NCBI RefSeq assembly: GCF_000968535.2
Contig: NC_016112.1
Coordinates: 1,178,001 to 1,242,000, forward strand
From: Methylotuvimicrobium alcaliphilum 20Z
Lineage (GTDB): Bacteria; Pseudomonadota; Gammaproteobacteria; Methylococcales; Methylomonadaceae
Direction of reading: 5' to 3'
DNA length: 64,000 nucleotides
Positions 27,055 to 35,349 of the stretch are shown one piece after another (within the stretch, counting starts at the first letter, position 1; every line of letters starts with the position of its first letter). The position numbers were made by a program, and so were the translations under genes. A model generated the notes under the pieces. The model was given only the letters and a program-made list of their open reading frames with translations, was not told where the DNA came from and made no database searches.

Positions 27055-27708
27055 ATGATCGTGCGAATCGTCTTTATTGTAGCCTTATTCTTGCCTTTCC
27101 GGGTAGCGGCCTGGGATGACGACGCCGTGTTGTCGTTCATCGGCCGGGTCAACCCGACCCTTCTGGCCCAGCAAAACGTCACCAAGGCCTATGCCAAGCC
27201 GGATGCTTTAACCTGGGCGTTGCAGAACACCTCGCTGGCCGGCCGGGTCGGTGTCGGCGGTACCGAGTTCCGGGACGACCCTTACACCGTGTTCGGCGGC
27301 CTGCAAATCAACATTCCGCTGTCGTCGGTCAAGGAAGAGCGGGAGGCGGCCTTGAAGCAAGTCGCCGAAGCCAAGGCGTTTGACGATATGCTGTCGCGCG
27401 TGGTCGCCGATATCGTGCAATTGCGGCAATTGGAGGCCGACCTGGAGGCTTCGGAAGTGAAGCGCACGTTTTTGAAGGAGAAGGCCGCGTGGGTCAAGGA
27501 CCGCATCGATCAAGGCTATGCTTCGGACATGAACGAGCTGTGGCAGATCGGCAGCAAGGTCAACGCCGAAGACGCCCTGGTGGCCAAAGACACGCTGCTG
27601 ATCAAGACGCAGCGCTACAAGCTGGCCCGTTATGCCGGCCCGGAATGGCGAACGCTGTTGGCCTATTTGGAGGGCAAGACCGAAACCTTGGGAGGCACCG
27701 ATGGATGA
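27055..27708 (+). CDS. Secreted coiled-coil protein resembling outer-membrane efflux (TolC/OEP) proteins
   Basis: A 217-residue protein with a signal peptide ending RVAAW. It then has FGGLQINIPLSSVKEEREAALKQVAEAK and long helices (about 95-200) similar in style to half of a TolC-type barrel-tunnel subunit. It is too short for a full OEP. The ATPase gene starts 8 bp before its stop, so the two are translationally coupled. Codon use is strongly GC-rich compared with 26.5 kb and 32.9 kb. Function unknown. Confidence 0.55.
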   Translation: MIVRIVFIVALFLPFRVAAWDDDAVLSFIGRVNPTLLAQQNVTKAYAKPDALTWALQNTSLAGRVGVGGTEFRDDPYTVFGGLQINIPLSSVKEEREAALKQVAEAKAFDDMLSRVVADIVQLRQLEADLEASEVKRTFLKEKAAWVKDRIDQGYASDMNELWQIGSKVNAEDALVAKDTLLIKTQRYKLARYAGPEWRTLLAYLEGKTETLGGTDG

Positions 27709-28624
27709 GATTGTCGGCCTGATCGGCCGGGACGAAGTCGTCGGCGATTTGGTCGCCGAGATCAAGAAGGGCAAGCACGTCATTCTGACCGGCCCGGTCG
27801 GCATCGGCAAATCGGCGGTGCTGAGGGCGGCGCTGGACCGGCTCGGGGCGAAAGTGCCGCTGCTGATCCGGCTGCACGACCACCAAGCCAAGGGTCAGTT
27901 CGTCGACATGGCCCGGCAGATGTTGGCGCTGGATCTGGTCACGCCGAAGGAACTGGAATTGCCGGCGAAGTATCACGATACGCCGGGTTCCGAGATCGAC
28001 TGGAAAGAGATCAAAAGCCAGGTCAACCGGATGAGCATGCGCGATTTGACGCACGCGGTGATTCCAGCGCTAGCCCGCGCCGAAGACAAACCGGTGATCG
28101 CGGTCGACGACCTGACCAGTTTGACGCCGACGCAAATGGCCTTCTGGCTGGCCATTTTCGACCATGCCCAGGTGATCGGCTGCGCCTCCGAGAAAAAGGC
28201 CCGGGTCCGGAAGCTGTGGTGGAAGATGCGCGAGATTGGGGTCAAGCCGCTACCGGCGGACACGATCCGGGCGATCGTCAAACGCTACATCGAAACCAAA
28301 GGCATCCTGATCGAATCGCCGGAGCTGTATATCAGCCACGTCGTCAAGCAATCGGGCGGGGTGCCGCAGGCGATTTACGACATGCTCGACGAATCCGGCA
28401 AGGAAAGGATCATCGACAAACGCAAAGTGCGGGAAATGCGCCACGAGGCCGGCGTGCAATATCTCGACTTCACGCCGATGGTGATGGTCCTCGGGGCGCT
28501 GATCGTGTCGATGCGTTACGTCGGCATGGGTACCGGGGACAAGACGCTGTACATCATGGGCGGGATCGGGGCGGCGCTGTTTCTGACCTTCCGGTTCTTT
28601 ATCTTCAAGGGGGTAGGGCGGTGA
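27701..28624 (+). CDS. AAA-type ATPase with two C-terminal membrane spans
   Basis: A 307-residue protein: N-terminal GLIGRDEVVGDLVAEIKKGKHVILTGPVGIGKSAVLRAAL (Walker A GPVGIGKS), Walker B PVIAVDDL, an ORC/Cdc6- or ExeA-like ATPase layout, a winged-helix-like segment and then two hydrophobic helices at about 262-280 and 285-303. GGAGG lies 7 bp before ATG 27701. The membrane tail suggests it works at the inner membrane with the coupled secreted protein. The exact family is not recognised. Confidence 0.7.
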   Translation: MDEIVGLIGRDEVVGDLVAEIKKGKHVILTGPVGIGKSAVLRAALDRLGAKVPLLIRLHDHQAKGQFVDMARQMLALDLVTPKELELPAKYHDTPGSEIDWKEIKSQVNRMSMRDLTHAVIPALARAEDKPVIAVDDLTSLTPTQMAFWLAIFDHAQVIGCASEKKARVRKLWWKMREIGVKPLPADTIRAIVKRYIETKGILIESPELYISHVVKQSGGVPQAIYDMLDESGKERIIDKRKVREMRHEAGVQYLDFTPMVMVLGALIVSMRYVGMGTGDKTLYIMGGIGAALFLTFRFFIFKGVGR

Positions 28625-28643
28625 TGCTATACTTGTATAGCAT
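28624..28643. promoter_or_regulatory. Palindromic operator-like site before the RelBE-type pair
   Basis: Perfect 9-bp inverted arms ATGCTATAC and GTATAGCAT around TT, 22 bp upstream of the antitoxin start. It contains a TATACT-like -10 box. This arrangement fits autorepression by a ribbon-helix-helix antitoxin. Confidence 0.65.
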
Positions 28644-28665
28644 TTATTCATTGAGGGTAAACATT

Positions 28666-28890
28666 ATGTTAGCAATTCGATTGCCGGACGAGCTGGAAAA
28701 ACGCTTGGACAATTTAGCCAAACTCACGGGCCGCACGAAAACCTTTTACGCCAGACAAGCCATCGAGCAGCACCTGGACGACTTGGAAGACCTGTATCTG
28801 GCTGAACAGCGCCTGACCGAGATTCGCGCCGGACGCACGCAACCCATTCCGCTCGAGGACGTGCTGAAGCGCTATGACCTGGAAGATTGA
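28666..28890 (+). CDS. RHH antitoxin (RelB/StbD-like)
   Basis: A 74-residue protein, MLAIRLPDELEKRLDNLAKLTGRTKTFYARQAIEQHLDDLEDLYLAEQRL, an N-terminal ribbon-helix-helix DNA-binding domain followed by a C-terminal toxin-binding tail. ATG 28666 is the family-consistent start. It overlaps the toxin gene by 17 bp. Confidence 0.85.
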   Translation: MLAIRLPDELEKRLDNLAKLTGRTKTFYARQAIEQHLDDLEDLYLAEQRLTEIRAGRTQPIPLEDVLKRYDLED

Positions 28891-29149
28891 ATTCGATCCG
28901 GCAGCCGAACGCGAACTGGCGAAGCTGGACAAGGCTGTTGCCCGCCGGATTTTAAAGTTTTTGACCGAGCGACTGGCGCCATCGGACAACCCGCGTAGTC
29001 TAGGCGCTCCGCTGGCCGGTTCTAAACTCGGCGAGTTCTGGAAATACCGCATCGGCAAATACCGTGTCATCGCCAGCATCGAGGATCGGATAATGACGGT
29101 TCTGGTGTTGAAAGTGGATAAGCGCAGCGATGTGTACAAACAAAAATAA
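28874..29149 (+). CDS. RelE/ParE-family toxin
   Basis: A 91-residue toxin with WKIEFDPAAERELAKLDKAVARRILKFL, GSKLGEFWKYRIGKYRVIASIEDRIMTVLVLKVDKRSDVY, the classical RelE fold pattern including the GxYRVI strand and terminal KRSDVY. RelE types cleave ribosome-bound mRNA; ParE types act on gyrase; sequence alone favours RelE. Downstream partner of the overlapping antitoxin. Confidence 0.88.
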   Translation: MTWKIEFDPAAERELAKLDKAVARRILKFLTERLAPSDNPRSLGAPLAGSKLGEFWKYRIGKYRVIASIEDRIMTVLVLKVDKRSDVYKQK

Positions 29150-29217
29150 ACAACGCCGGTCCGGTTGGCAAGCCACGGCATCAGGTGTAGAGCGGTGAGA
29201 ATCTATCCGGCAATACC

Positions 29218-29241
29218 GTATGATATGATTTCATATCATAC
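29218..29241. repeat. Perfect 24-bp palindrome between convergent genes
   Basis: 11-bp arms GTATGATATGA and TCATATCATAC flank TT. It lies between the convergent toxin gene and the unknown gene ending at 29264. It could be a bidirectional terminator hairpin or a protein-binding site; there is no clear T-run. Confidence 0.6.
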
Positions 29242-29263
29242 TATATCGTTTCAAAGGTTAGTT

Positions 29264-29587
29264 TCACTTGAATTTGACTGTAATGAAATAAGTGGCGTTT
29301 GCAAAGTCGGTAATGAGCGCTAGGATACCTTCGTTCTTCTGATCGTAATGGGTGATCATTTCTTTTAATTGAGCGTAAGAGTCCGGGGAGGTAAATACCT
29401 CAAGTATCTCTTCTTCCGTTCTGTAGTCATCCTGGCTGGGAAGCCCCTTTGAAATGATATTTCTTGCATAAACTAACAAAGCCCCTCTGCCCCTCGAAAG
29501 GTAGCATTCTTTGTATAACTTGATAAGTTGCCTTAAGTTTTCGTTCAGTAGCGATATTGCCTGGTCTCTTTGTGTAATGGCCGACAT
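29264..29587 (-). CDS. Hypothetical protein
   Basis: A 107-residue, mainly helical soluble protein (MSAITQRDQAISLLNENLRQLIKLYKECYLSRGRGALLVYAR ... LITDFANATYFITVKFK). No family recognised. AT-rich compared with the GC-rich genes on both sides, so it may have been inserted separately. Confidence 0.5.
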   Translation of the reverse strand: MSAITQRDQAISLLNENLRQLIKLYKECYLSRGRGALLVYARNIISKGLPSQDDYRTEEEILEVFTSPDSYAQLKEMITHYDQKNEGILALITDFANATYFITVKFK

Positions 29588-30309
29588 GGTGTTTTTTAGT
29601 TCCGAAATTAAAATCTAAGTAGGTATTTTACGCTATGCTCGCCGCCACCCACGCCGCCTTTTCGACCGCGCTTTATCTGGGCGGTGCGGCGGTGTTCGAG
29701 TACCCGACCGAACCGATTGCCTGGGGCCTCGCGATTCTGTTTTCGTTCATGCCCGATATCGACATCCCGACCTCGAAAGTCGGCCGGCCGCTGTTCTTCA
29801 TTTCGGTGCCGATTGAAAAGCGCTTCGGCCACCGGACCATTACCCATTCCCTGATCGGCGTCGGCGTCCTCGCGGCGCTGGCCTCGCCGTTGTATCTCCT
29901 TTGGCCGGTGGGCTTTTGGGCGATCCTGGGCGGCTATTGGTCGCACATCCAGATCGACATGGCCAACATCCGGGGCGTCGACCTGTTCTGGCCGTCTCCG
30001 CTGCGCGTGGTGATGCCCGGCAAGGTCAAATACCGGCTGGAAGTCGGCAGCAAGGCCGAAATGATCGTGCTGTGCGCGATGCTAGTGTTCTGCGTCGGGC
30101 TGTACCCGATGAGCAATCTGGGGCTGCGCGGCGGACTGCATCAGATATTGAAAGATTTCGATATCGCCTACGGCGAATTCGTCAAAGTCCAAGGCCTCAC
30201 CTGGCACACGCTGGAGCTAAAGGCGATCGACAATTTGACCCTGGAACACATCGAATGCGCCTGCCCGGTGCTCGGCGCCTGGCAAAAGGGGCTGATCGTA
30301 GCCTATCGA

Positions 30310-32106
30310 AAGACTGACTTAGTCCGTTATTATTTTCCCCGCTTTTTGGCTTTTATGTTTAAAAAATTCTTGGCGCTTTTTTCTTACCGTATAAGGGATA
30401 TTCTTCTCCTCCCAGCGTTCAAGATCTACTTGAGACGCTTTATTTAATGCCTGGTCAATCACCGCTTCTTTTCGACTGCCACATAAAGCAGGAATCAATA
30501 GCACGGAGCGATTCATGTCGGCTTGCGGACTGCGTTCAAGCATGTATTTATAATTTCCAAACAGCGTTTCAATAATATCGCTACTGCTTAACAACGGCAG
30601 TTCGGTCAGCTCTGCTTGAATCTGCACATGCTTTTTTAACCAAGCTTGTAGGTGTGTTTTGACTTTAGAATTTCGCGGCAATGTTTTTGATAATTGGTAA
30701 CATTGTTGGTAGGTGACTTTGTTAAGCCCTTTGTTTTTAATGATTTCCATCACCTCTGAGACTATTTTAGTCGTCAACGCGAAGCGCTCAATAAAGGGTT
30801 TCATCCGTAAAAAGCCCGGAAACACCGTCCGTAATTTAGCTAACACGCTGCCTTTCTTCGCGCCGCCTTTAACGGCAAAGACATCCAGCATTTTAGTCCC
30901 CCATTCACCGAGTTTACTGATGCTTTGAAAACGCCCTTTAGTCCGTAATTTAGGGGGTGTCAAGCAGGCAAATTCTGTCTGTCTCAGGCATTTCGCACCT
31001 TGACCCAGTGCCGCAGTAAAGGCTTTATAATCCGCTGTTTTTTCAAATTGACTTTTCAGCGCGCTGGCCATGCAGTGACCGATGTCATCAATGACGGGCA
31101 CCGGTTTTTCTTGTTTGGCCGACCAATGTCGCACACCTTTTGCTAGCGTGTAGTCGCAGTCTTTAACAATCGCTTGAGGTACGCCGGCGATAGCAAAAAT
31201 GTCCTCTAAGTCCTGGCAAACCGTCTGATGATTAACCGTTTCACGCACCTTAAGACCGATACATTCACAATCTTGCAATTGAATGGCGCTGCCGCGTTGG
31301 CGTAGAGACTGTGTTTTTACGCGGAGCACGACCAGTGCTTTTTTAGTCCCTATATCAATGGAGTAATCAATAATCGCAATCCAAGGCTCGCACGTTGGGC
31401 ACACTTGGCGCAGTAACCCTAAACCAACGCGCAAACTCCAGTTAATCACCGAAGTAAAATGTGGCGTCCACGGTAATTCAAGCGATGTTTGTGAATGAAA
31501 TAATTCAAGAATGCGCGGAACGCTACGAAAAGAAACCACCGTATCAAGCACGATAAGCGCGCATAAAAGTCGCGTTTGCTGAGCTTGTGTTATGTCAATA
31601 ACCGTTGAAGTATTCGCGGGTACAACAGCAATATCCTGGGTTGCTAGGGTTGACTGATGCTCGAAAGTAATGTTTTTTTTGCTTCGACAAGCTGTTCTAA
31701 CTGACAATTATTCCGTTTCAGTTCCGCTATTTTTTTCAAATGACGTTTTTGTGTTTTTCTAAGCTCACGAAGCTCAGCTGCGCGCTCAGTCGCTTTGTTT
31801 TTCCATTTATCGCGGCTGTTTAGTAGTTTTGACATTTGAAGCATAGTATTTGGGGGATGGGTTAAAATAAGACCTATTTATACCGCATACAGCGATAATT
31901 TTAAATCCACAAGCTGAGGAAATAAAATCACTGTAAAGTGAACAATTATAAGCCATTCAGGTGTGCTTCTTTTAGCTAAGTCATTGATTAGTCGCTTTAT
32001 GAGCAAAATAAAAGCGGCTTAAGCTGTCGTTTTGGTCAAACGATTGCGTCCAGAATGATTTTAAGTTATTGAATATTAATAAGGTATGTGATTTGATGCA
32101 TGCGTT
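30310..32106 (-). mobile_element. Insertion sequence, unassigned family, inside the hydrolase gene
   Basis: A segment of about 1.8 kb flanked by TCGA on both sides (30306-30309 and 32107-32110), consistent with a 4-bp target duplication. It carries a two-frame transposase on the minus strand. Clear long terminal inverted repeats are not seen. The noncoding 260 bp at its right side hold no gene. Confidence 0.75.
30319..31844 (-). CDS. IS transposase made by probable -1 frameshift
   Basis: A 66-residue first frame (31844 to 31644; coiled-coil MSKLLNSRDKWKNKATERAAELRELRK) overlaps a 462-residue second frame ending at 30319. Both pass through an A8 run (complement of T8 at 31673-31680). A -1 slip there joins EAKK to NITFEHQS, giving a protein of about 508 residues. 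The second frame has scattered Asp/Glu (IAIIDYSIDIG, VIDDIGHC, SSDIIETLFGNYK) as in DDE enzymes. Family not named. Confidence 0.72.
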
Positions 32107-32592
32107 TCGACAGCCTAGGCTGATCGTCGACTACCAAGGCCAAGCCCGGTCAATCGGCAAGAGCCAGATACACCACAATCTCTATCCGGTCGACGCAGTG
32201 CTGATCGAGGGCGAGCCGCTGCGCGTGATCTCCCAGCGCGTCGACATGAAAGGCCGGTCGCTGCGTTGGCTGGTCGAGAATCTGAAGGCGAACCACGCTT
32301 ATTACTTGCTCGGCGAATTGCATATTGACGCCGACAAGGTGGTCGATGTCACGCAACTGGAGGCTTACCATCCGGTCAGCTGGAACGGGGCCAAGGTCAA
32401 GCTGCATTACGCGAAGGCCGGGGATCTGGCCGATTATTTGAATCTGACCGCGATCCGGGGGGAAGTGGTGGTGCAGTTTTGGTTGAGGCCGGGGGATGCG
32501 ATGGTGGAGATGCGGTTTGATGGTGGGGCGGGGAGGGTGGAGACGCCTGGGGTTTTGGAGGGGATGTTTTAAGATTTGTTATACTCCCCTCG

Positions 32593-32676
32593 CTATGGGC
32601 GGTTGTTTCCAATGGGAACGGTTGCAGGCGCTACGGTGATTGCATGATCCGGTTCGAATCCGGCACCGCCCATAGC
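32593..32676 (+). ncRNA. 84-nt structured, tRNA-like element, copy 1
   Basis: Perfect 11-bp terminal stem CTATGGGCGGT / ACCGCCCATAG. Inside are TTCC-AATG-GGAA, TGCA/TGCA and CCGG-TTCGAAT-CCGG hairpins, the last being a canonical tRNA T-arm. Counting from GGGCGGT to the discriminator-like A gives 76 nt (32597-32672). The middle has no 7-nt anticodon loop and there is no CCA. An extended -10 (TTTGTTATACT, 32576-32585) ends 7 bp upstream of the stem. Confidence 0.6.
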
Positions 32677-32685
32677 CCATAGCTA

Positions 32686-32728
32686 CAAAACCCCCGCCAA
32701 TCCGTCGTATAGCGCGGTGAAATCCGAT
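32686..32728 (-). pseudogene. umuC 3'-end remnant
   Basis: The reverse strand reads RISPRYTTDWRG, matching the RISQRYTTDWRE of the umuC C-terminus at 34060. It directly follows RNA-like element copy 1, just as the intact umuC follows copy 2. This shows a former umuC copy here. Confidence 0.75.
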
Positions 32729-32840
32729 CTGGCAAATATTAATCATCCCACGAAAATGTAAAATGGCTATGTCTATTTCGTAAATGGTTAATAGGGTCTT
32801 GCTCCAGGTCAAAAATATTATTTAAGGTAAAAAAATAGAT

Positions 32841-33266
32841 ATGAAAATAGGAATTATTCTTCGTTTTGTAACATTGGGCTTAATTTTGAATTTGGAGACT
32901 GGATGTGCAACCTCAAGTGATATAGCAAGTGGAATGCTTTTTGAGAAGCGGGACAAAACTGTATTTGTTTCTGAACATTTCAGTGGTTATGCCGGAAGGC
33001 ATGTCGGTGAAGTGGCGAGAGTTCTTGAAAAACATGGTTTTCTAGTAACCAAAAATAGAGAAAGGTCAGATTATTTTCTCGACTTTAATATAGATGGCGG
33101 TGCGACTTTAACTGTGTCTATAGGCCTTCTCCAAGAGGGCAAAAAACTTATTGAAGTTGAATCAACTAATGTTTGGTTTGGTACAGTTATGTTTCGCCCT
33201 ATTGCGGTGGCTAACCGTGTAGAGGCAGCTATTGAGGAGTTTGATCAGGCGCTGTCTAAAATATAG
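32841..33266 (+). CDS. Putative lipoprotein, unknown
   Basis: A 141-residue protein with an N-terminal hydrophobic segment ending TGC (possible lipobox, residues 19-22), then a mixed alpha/beta domain (ARVLEKHGFLVTKNRERSDYFLDFNIDGG...). No family recognised; probably exported. AT-rich like the neighbouring late arrivals. Confidence 0.6.
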   Translation: MKIGIILRFVTLGLILNLETGCATSSDIASGMLFEKRDKTVFVSEHFSGYAGRHVGEVARVLEKHGFLVTKNRERSDYFLDFNIDGGATLTVSIGLLQEGKKLIEVESTNVWFGTVMFRPIAVANRVEAAIEEFDQALSKI

Positions 33267-33539
33267 CACGTAGGATGCGATGAGGCACGAACCGCATCGA
33301 TCGCAACCGATGCTGTGTACGTTGTTTACCGCTTCCATGTGATCAGCGAACCGAAGGCGTTGAGGATGGCTGTGCGGACGCAGAAGTCGGGGGAGAAGGG
33401 TGGCGAACTTGGTGGGGTGTTTGGCGGAATCAGATTAATCGGCCCGATGTCTTCCTTGCCCCGCTTTCGATGCAAAAACTTGAGATTGATATCACTAGCT
33501 GAATAGACGTAGGTCTATTGAGAGTGTTGGTGTATAAGT

Positions 33540-33575
33540 GGGCGTAGAATTAGGAAAAAAAATAGTACGCTAAGC
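33540..33575 (+). repeat. Degenerate Tn3-family terminal inverted repeat
   Basis: GTAGAATTAGGAAAAAA followed by AATAGTACGCTAAG resembles the ends at 39355 and 40325. The 360 bp between 33267 and 33630 otherwise hold only a short GTAGGATGCGATGAGGC-type repeat and no gene. Confidence 0.5.
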
Positions 33576-33630
33576 GTTATCATGACCCCCATGACAATTA
33601 ACAAAAAATGATCGATTGCTGTTTGAATCT

Positions 33631-33891
33631 TTATGTGAGCGGGTTTGGAGGCCATGGCCTGATTTGGTGTTGTAATTGATCTTGTAGCCGCCATCCTGTT
33701 GGTTTTGCTTCAGGATAAAGCCAACGACATCCTTCCGATACCCATTTTTCATAGTAGGGTTCGTTATCATCGAGGCCATATTCGCAACCACAGCAATCGC
33801 AAATATCGTAGCTGAACCATAGCTCTTCCATTGACTCATAGGGTTTTTCGAGAGGTCCCCAACCACACAGTGGGCAGTATTCGATTTTCAT
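33631..33891 (-). CDS. Cysteine-rich (CPLCG / CDCCGCEYG) protein
   Basis: An 86-residue protein beginning MKIEYCPLCGWGPLEKPYESMEELWFSYDICDCCGCEYGLDD. Two CxxC-type pairs suggest a zinc knuckle related to CPCC/rubredoxin-like small proteins often found near polymorphic toxin or accessory loci. No partner is evident. Confidence 0.65.
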   Translation of the reverse strand: MKIEYCPLCGWGPLEKPYESMEELWFSYDICDCCGCEYGLDDNEPYYEKWVSEGCRWLYPEAKPTGWRLQDQLQHQIRPWPPNPLT

Positions 33892-33974
33892 TTATTCGGT
33901 GTATAAAAACGAAGTGCCTATTTTATTTGCATGGCTAATATTCCGTATACCCTTATTTGCTATACTCTAAACCG

Positions 33975-34058
33975 CTATGGGCGGTTGTTTCCAATGGGAA
34001 CGGTTGCGGGCGCTACGGTGATTGCATTATCCGGTTCGAATCCGGCGCCGCCCATAGC
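33975..34058 (+). ncRNA. 84-nt structured, tRNA-like element, copy 2
   Basis: Same structure as copy 1. Differences are A to G in the internal TGCA arm (still G-T pairable), G to T at the base following the second TGCA, and A to G in the terminal stem (T-G pair instead of T-A). The extended -10 (TTTGCTATACT, 33956-33966) is conserved although the region upstream is not. It abuts the umuC stop. Confidence 0.62.
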
Positions 34059-34059
34059 T

Positions 34060-35349
34060 TTACCAAACCCCCGCCAATTCCCGCCAATCCGTCGTATAAC
34101 GCTGCGAAATCCGCTCCGCCTTCGGCTTCCAGCTTTTATCAAAACCAGTTGCCGCGATCGAAACGGCACTCGGAAAGCGGTGGTTTATCCGGTCAATGGC
34201 TTTCATCAAGTGACGGTTTTCAGTAGATAGGCCGTCAACCATCAAGTCGAATACATCCATTTGCCCTGGCGTGGTTTTTGGCTGGATATGGCTCAGCTGG
34301 ACGCCGCATTTCTGATAGTTATAGCCTGGCCTGTATAGCTCTTTGAGCATCTGGTTAGCGGTAGCAATGAGGGACCGCGTGTCTTGCGTAGCCGCATTCA
34401 GCTTACTACTGGCCGCCCGTTGATATTGCGGCTCATCCGGATTGAATGGGCTGGTCCGGATAAAGATCGTAATGCAGCCGGTCACTGAGTCTTGTTGCCG
34501 GAGTTTTTCGGCGGCCCGGCTGCAGAATTCGGCCATGGCTTGCGACAGCTCGGCGTATTCGGTTAAGCGGCGGCTAAAACTTCTGGAGCAGACAATTTGC
34601 TGTTTATCCGGAGCGATTTCTTCCCGTGCCAGGCAAGGCGTGCCATTCAACTCCATCACGGTTCTAGCCACCACAACATTGAACTGGGTTTGAATGCGCT
34701 TGCTGGATTGGGACGCCAAATCCCAAACGGTATGAATGCCAAGCTGGTTCAGCTTTGCCGCCGTGCGCGGGCCTATGCCCCACACCTCGCCGACCGGCAC
34801 AATGCGCATCAGTTTTTCCCGGCGCACCGGGTTCGACAAATCCAACACACCGCCGGTTTGCGGCCATTTTTTGGCGGCAAAGTTCGCCAGCTTAGCAAGC
34901 GTTTTGGTCGGTCCTAGCCCCACGCAAACCGGAATGCCGGTGGTTCGAACCACCGTTTTTCTGATCAGCTGGCCGTAAGCAATCGGGTCTTTGCCGCAAG
35001 AGTAAACGCCGGTTAAGTCCAGAAAGCCTTCGTCGATGGAATACACCTCAAGATTTGGGGCGAACTCTTCCAAAGTGGACATGACTCTCGCAGACATATC
35101 GGCATACAGCGTGTAGTTTGATGAGAAAAGTTTAATTTGGTGCTGGTTGACCAGTTGCTGAATCTGGAACAACGGCACACCCATTTTAATGCCCAATTTC
35201 TTGACTTCGGCACTGCGGGCGACAACGCAGCCGTCATTGTTGCTGAGTACGGCAACCGGCTTGCCGATCAGATCAGGCCTAAACACGCGTTCGCAGCTCA
35301 CATAGAAATTGTTGCAGTCGACCAGGGCGATCAGCCGTTGCGGGGACAT
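34060..35349 (-). CDS. umuC: Error-prone DNA polymerase V catalytic subunit
   Basis: A 429-residue Y-family polymerase with LIALVDCNNFYVSCERVF, the catalytic YSIDEGFLDLTG, GLGPTKTLAKLANFAAK, and the UmuC-type C-terminal domain (QMDVFDL). Start ATG 35349 overlaps the umuD stop by one base, so UmuD and UmuC are coupled for translesion synthesis. The 3' end touches RNA-like element copy 2. Confidence 0.96.
   Translation of the reverse strand: MSPQRLIALVDCNNFYVSCERVFRPDLIGKPVAVLSNNDGCVVARSAEVKKLGIKMGVPLFQIQQLVNQHQIKLFSSNYTLYADMSARVMSTLEEFAPNLEVYSIDEGFLDLTGVYSCGKDPIAYGQLIRKTVVRTTGIPVCVGLGPTKTLAKLANFAAKKWPQTGGVLDLSNPVRREKLMRIVPVGEVWGIGPRTAAKLNQLGIHTVWDLASQSSKRIQTQFNVVVARTVMELNGTPCLAREEIAPDKQQIVCSRSFSRRLTEYAELSQAMAEFCSRAAEKLRQQDSVTGCITIFIRTSPFNPDEPQYQRAASSKLNAATQDTRSLIATANQMLKELYRPGYNYQKCGVQLSHIQPKTTPGQMDVFDLMVDGLSTENRHLMKAIDRINHRFPSAVSIAATGFDKSWKPKAERISQRYTTDWRELAGVW

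Larger units (their letters stand above)
29635..32572 (+). pseudogene. YdjM/DUF457-like membrane metal-dependent hydrolase, split by an IS
   Basis: The first part (29635-30309) has the His-rich membrane motifs ATHAAFSTALYL, FGHRTITHSLIGV and WSHIQIDMANI of the YdjM/LexA-regulated inner-membrane hydrolase family. The rest (32111-32572) continues in the same frame (QPRLIVDYQGQARSIG ...). Removing the insertion plus one TCGA copy restores GLIVAYR-QPRLIVDYQG without frame change, giving a 378-residue protein. It is GC-rich, like the ATPase module, and probably its last gene. Confidence 0.82.

Noticed and set aside
27208-28054. Long minus-strand open frames opposite the TolC-like and ATPase genes
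   Set aside because: Expected in GC-rich coding DNA; the plus-strand frames have a signal peptide, Walker motifs and a ribosome site.
30312-32028. Imperfect inverted pair (GACTGACTTAGTCCG-type) as the IS boundaries
   Set aside because: There is no target duplication next to it, and the reading frame is restored only by boundaries at 30310 and 32106 with TCGA duplication.
32597-32672. Ordinary tRNA gene
   Set aside because: Acceptor and T arm fit, but there is no proper D arm, no 7-nt anticodon loop and no CCA, so it is listed as tRNA-like only.
33315-33506. Short open frame after the lipoprotein gene
   Set aside because: Composition and lack of start signals suggest noncoding repeat sequence.
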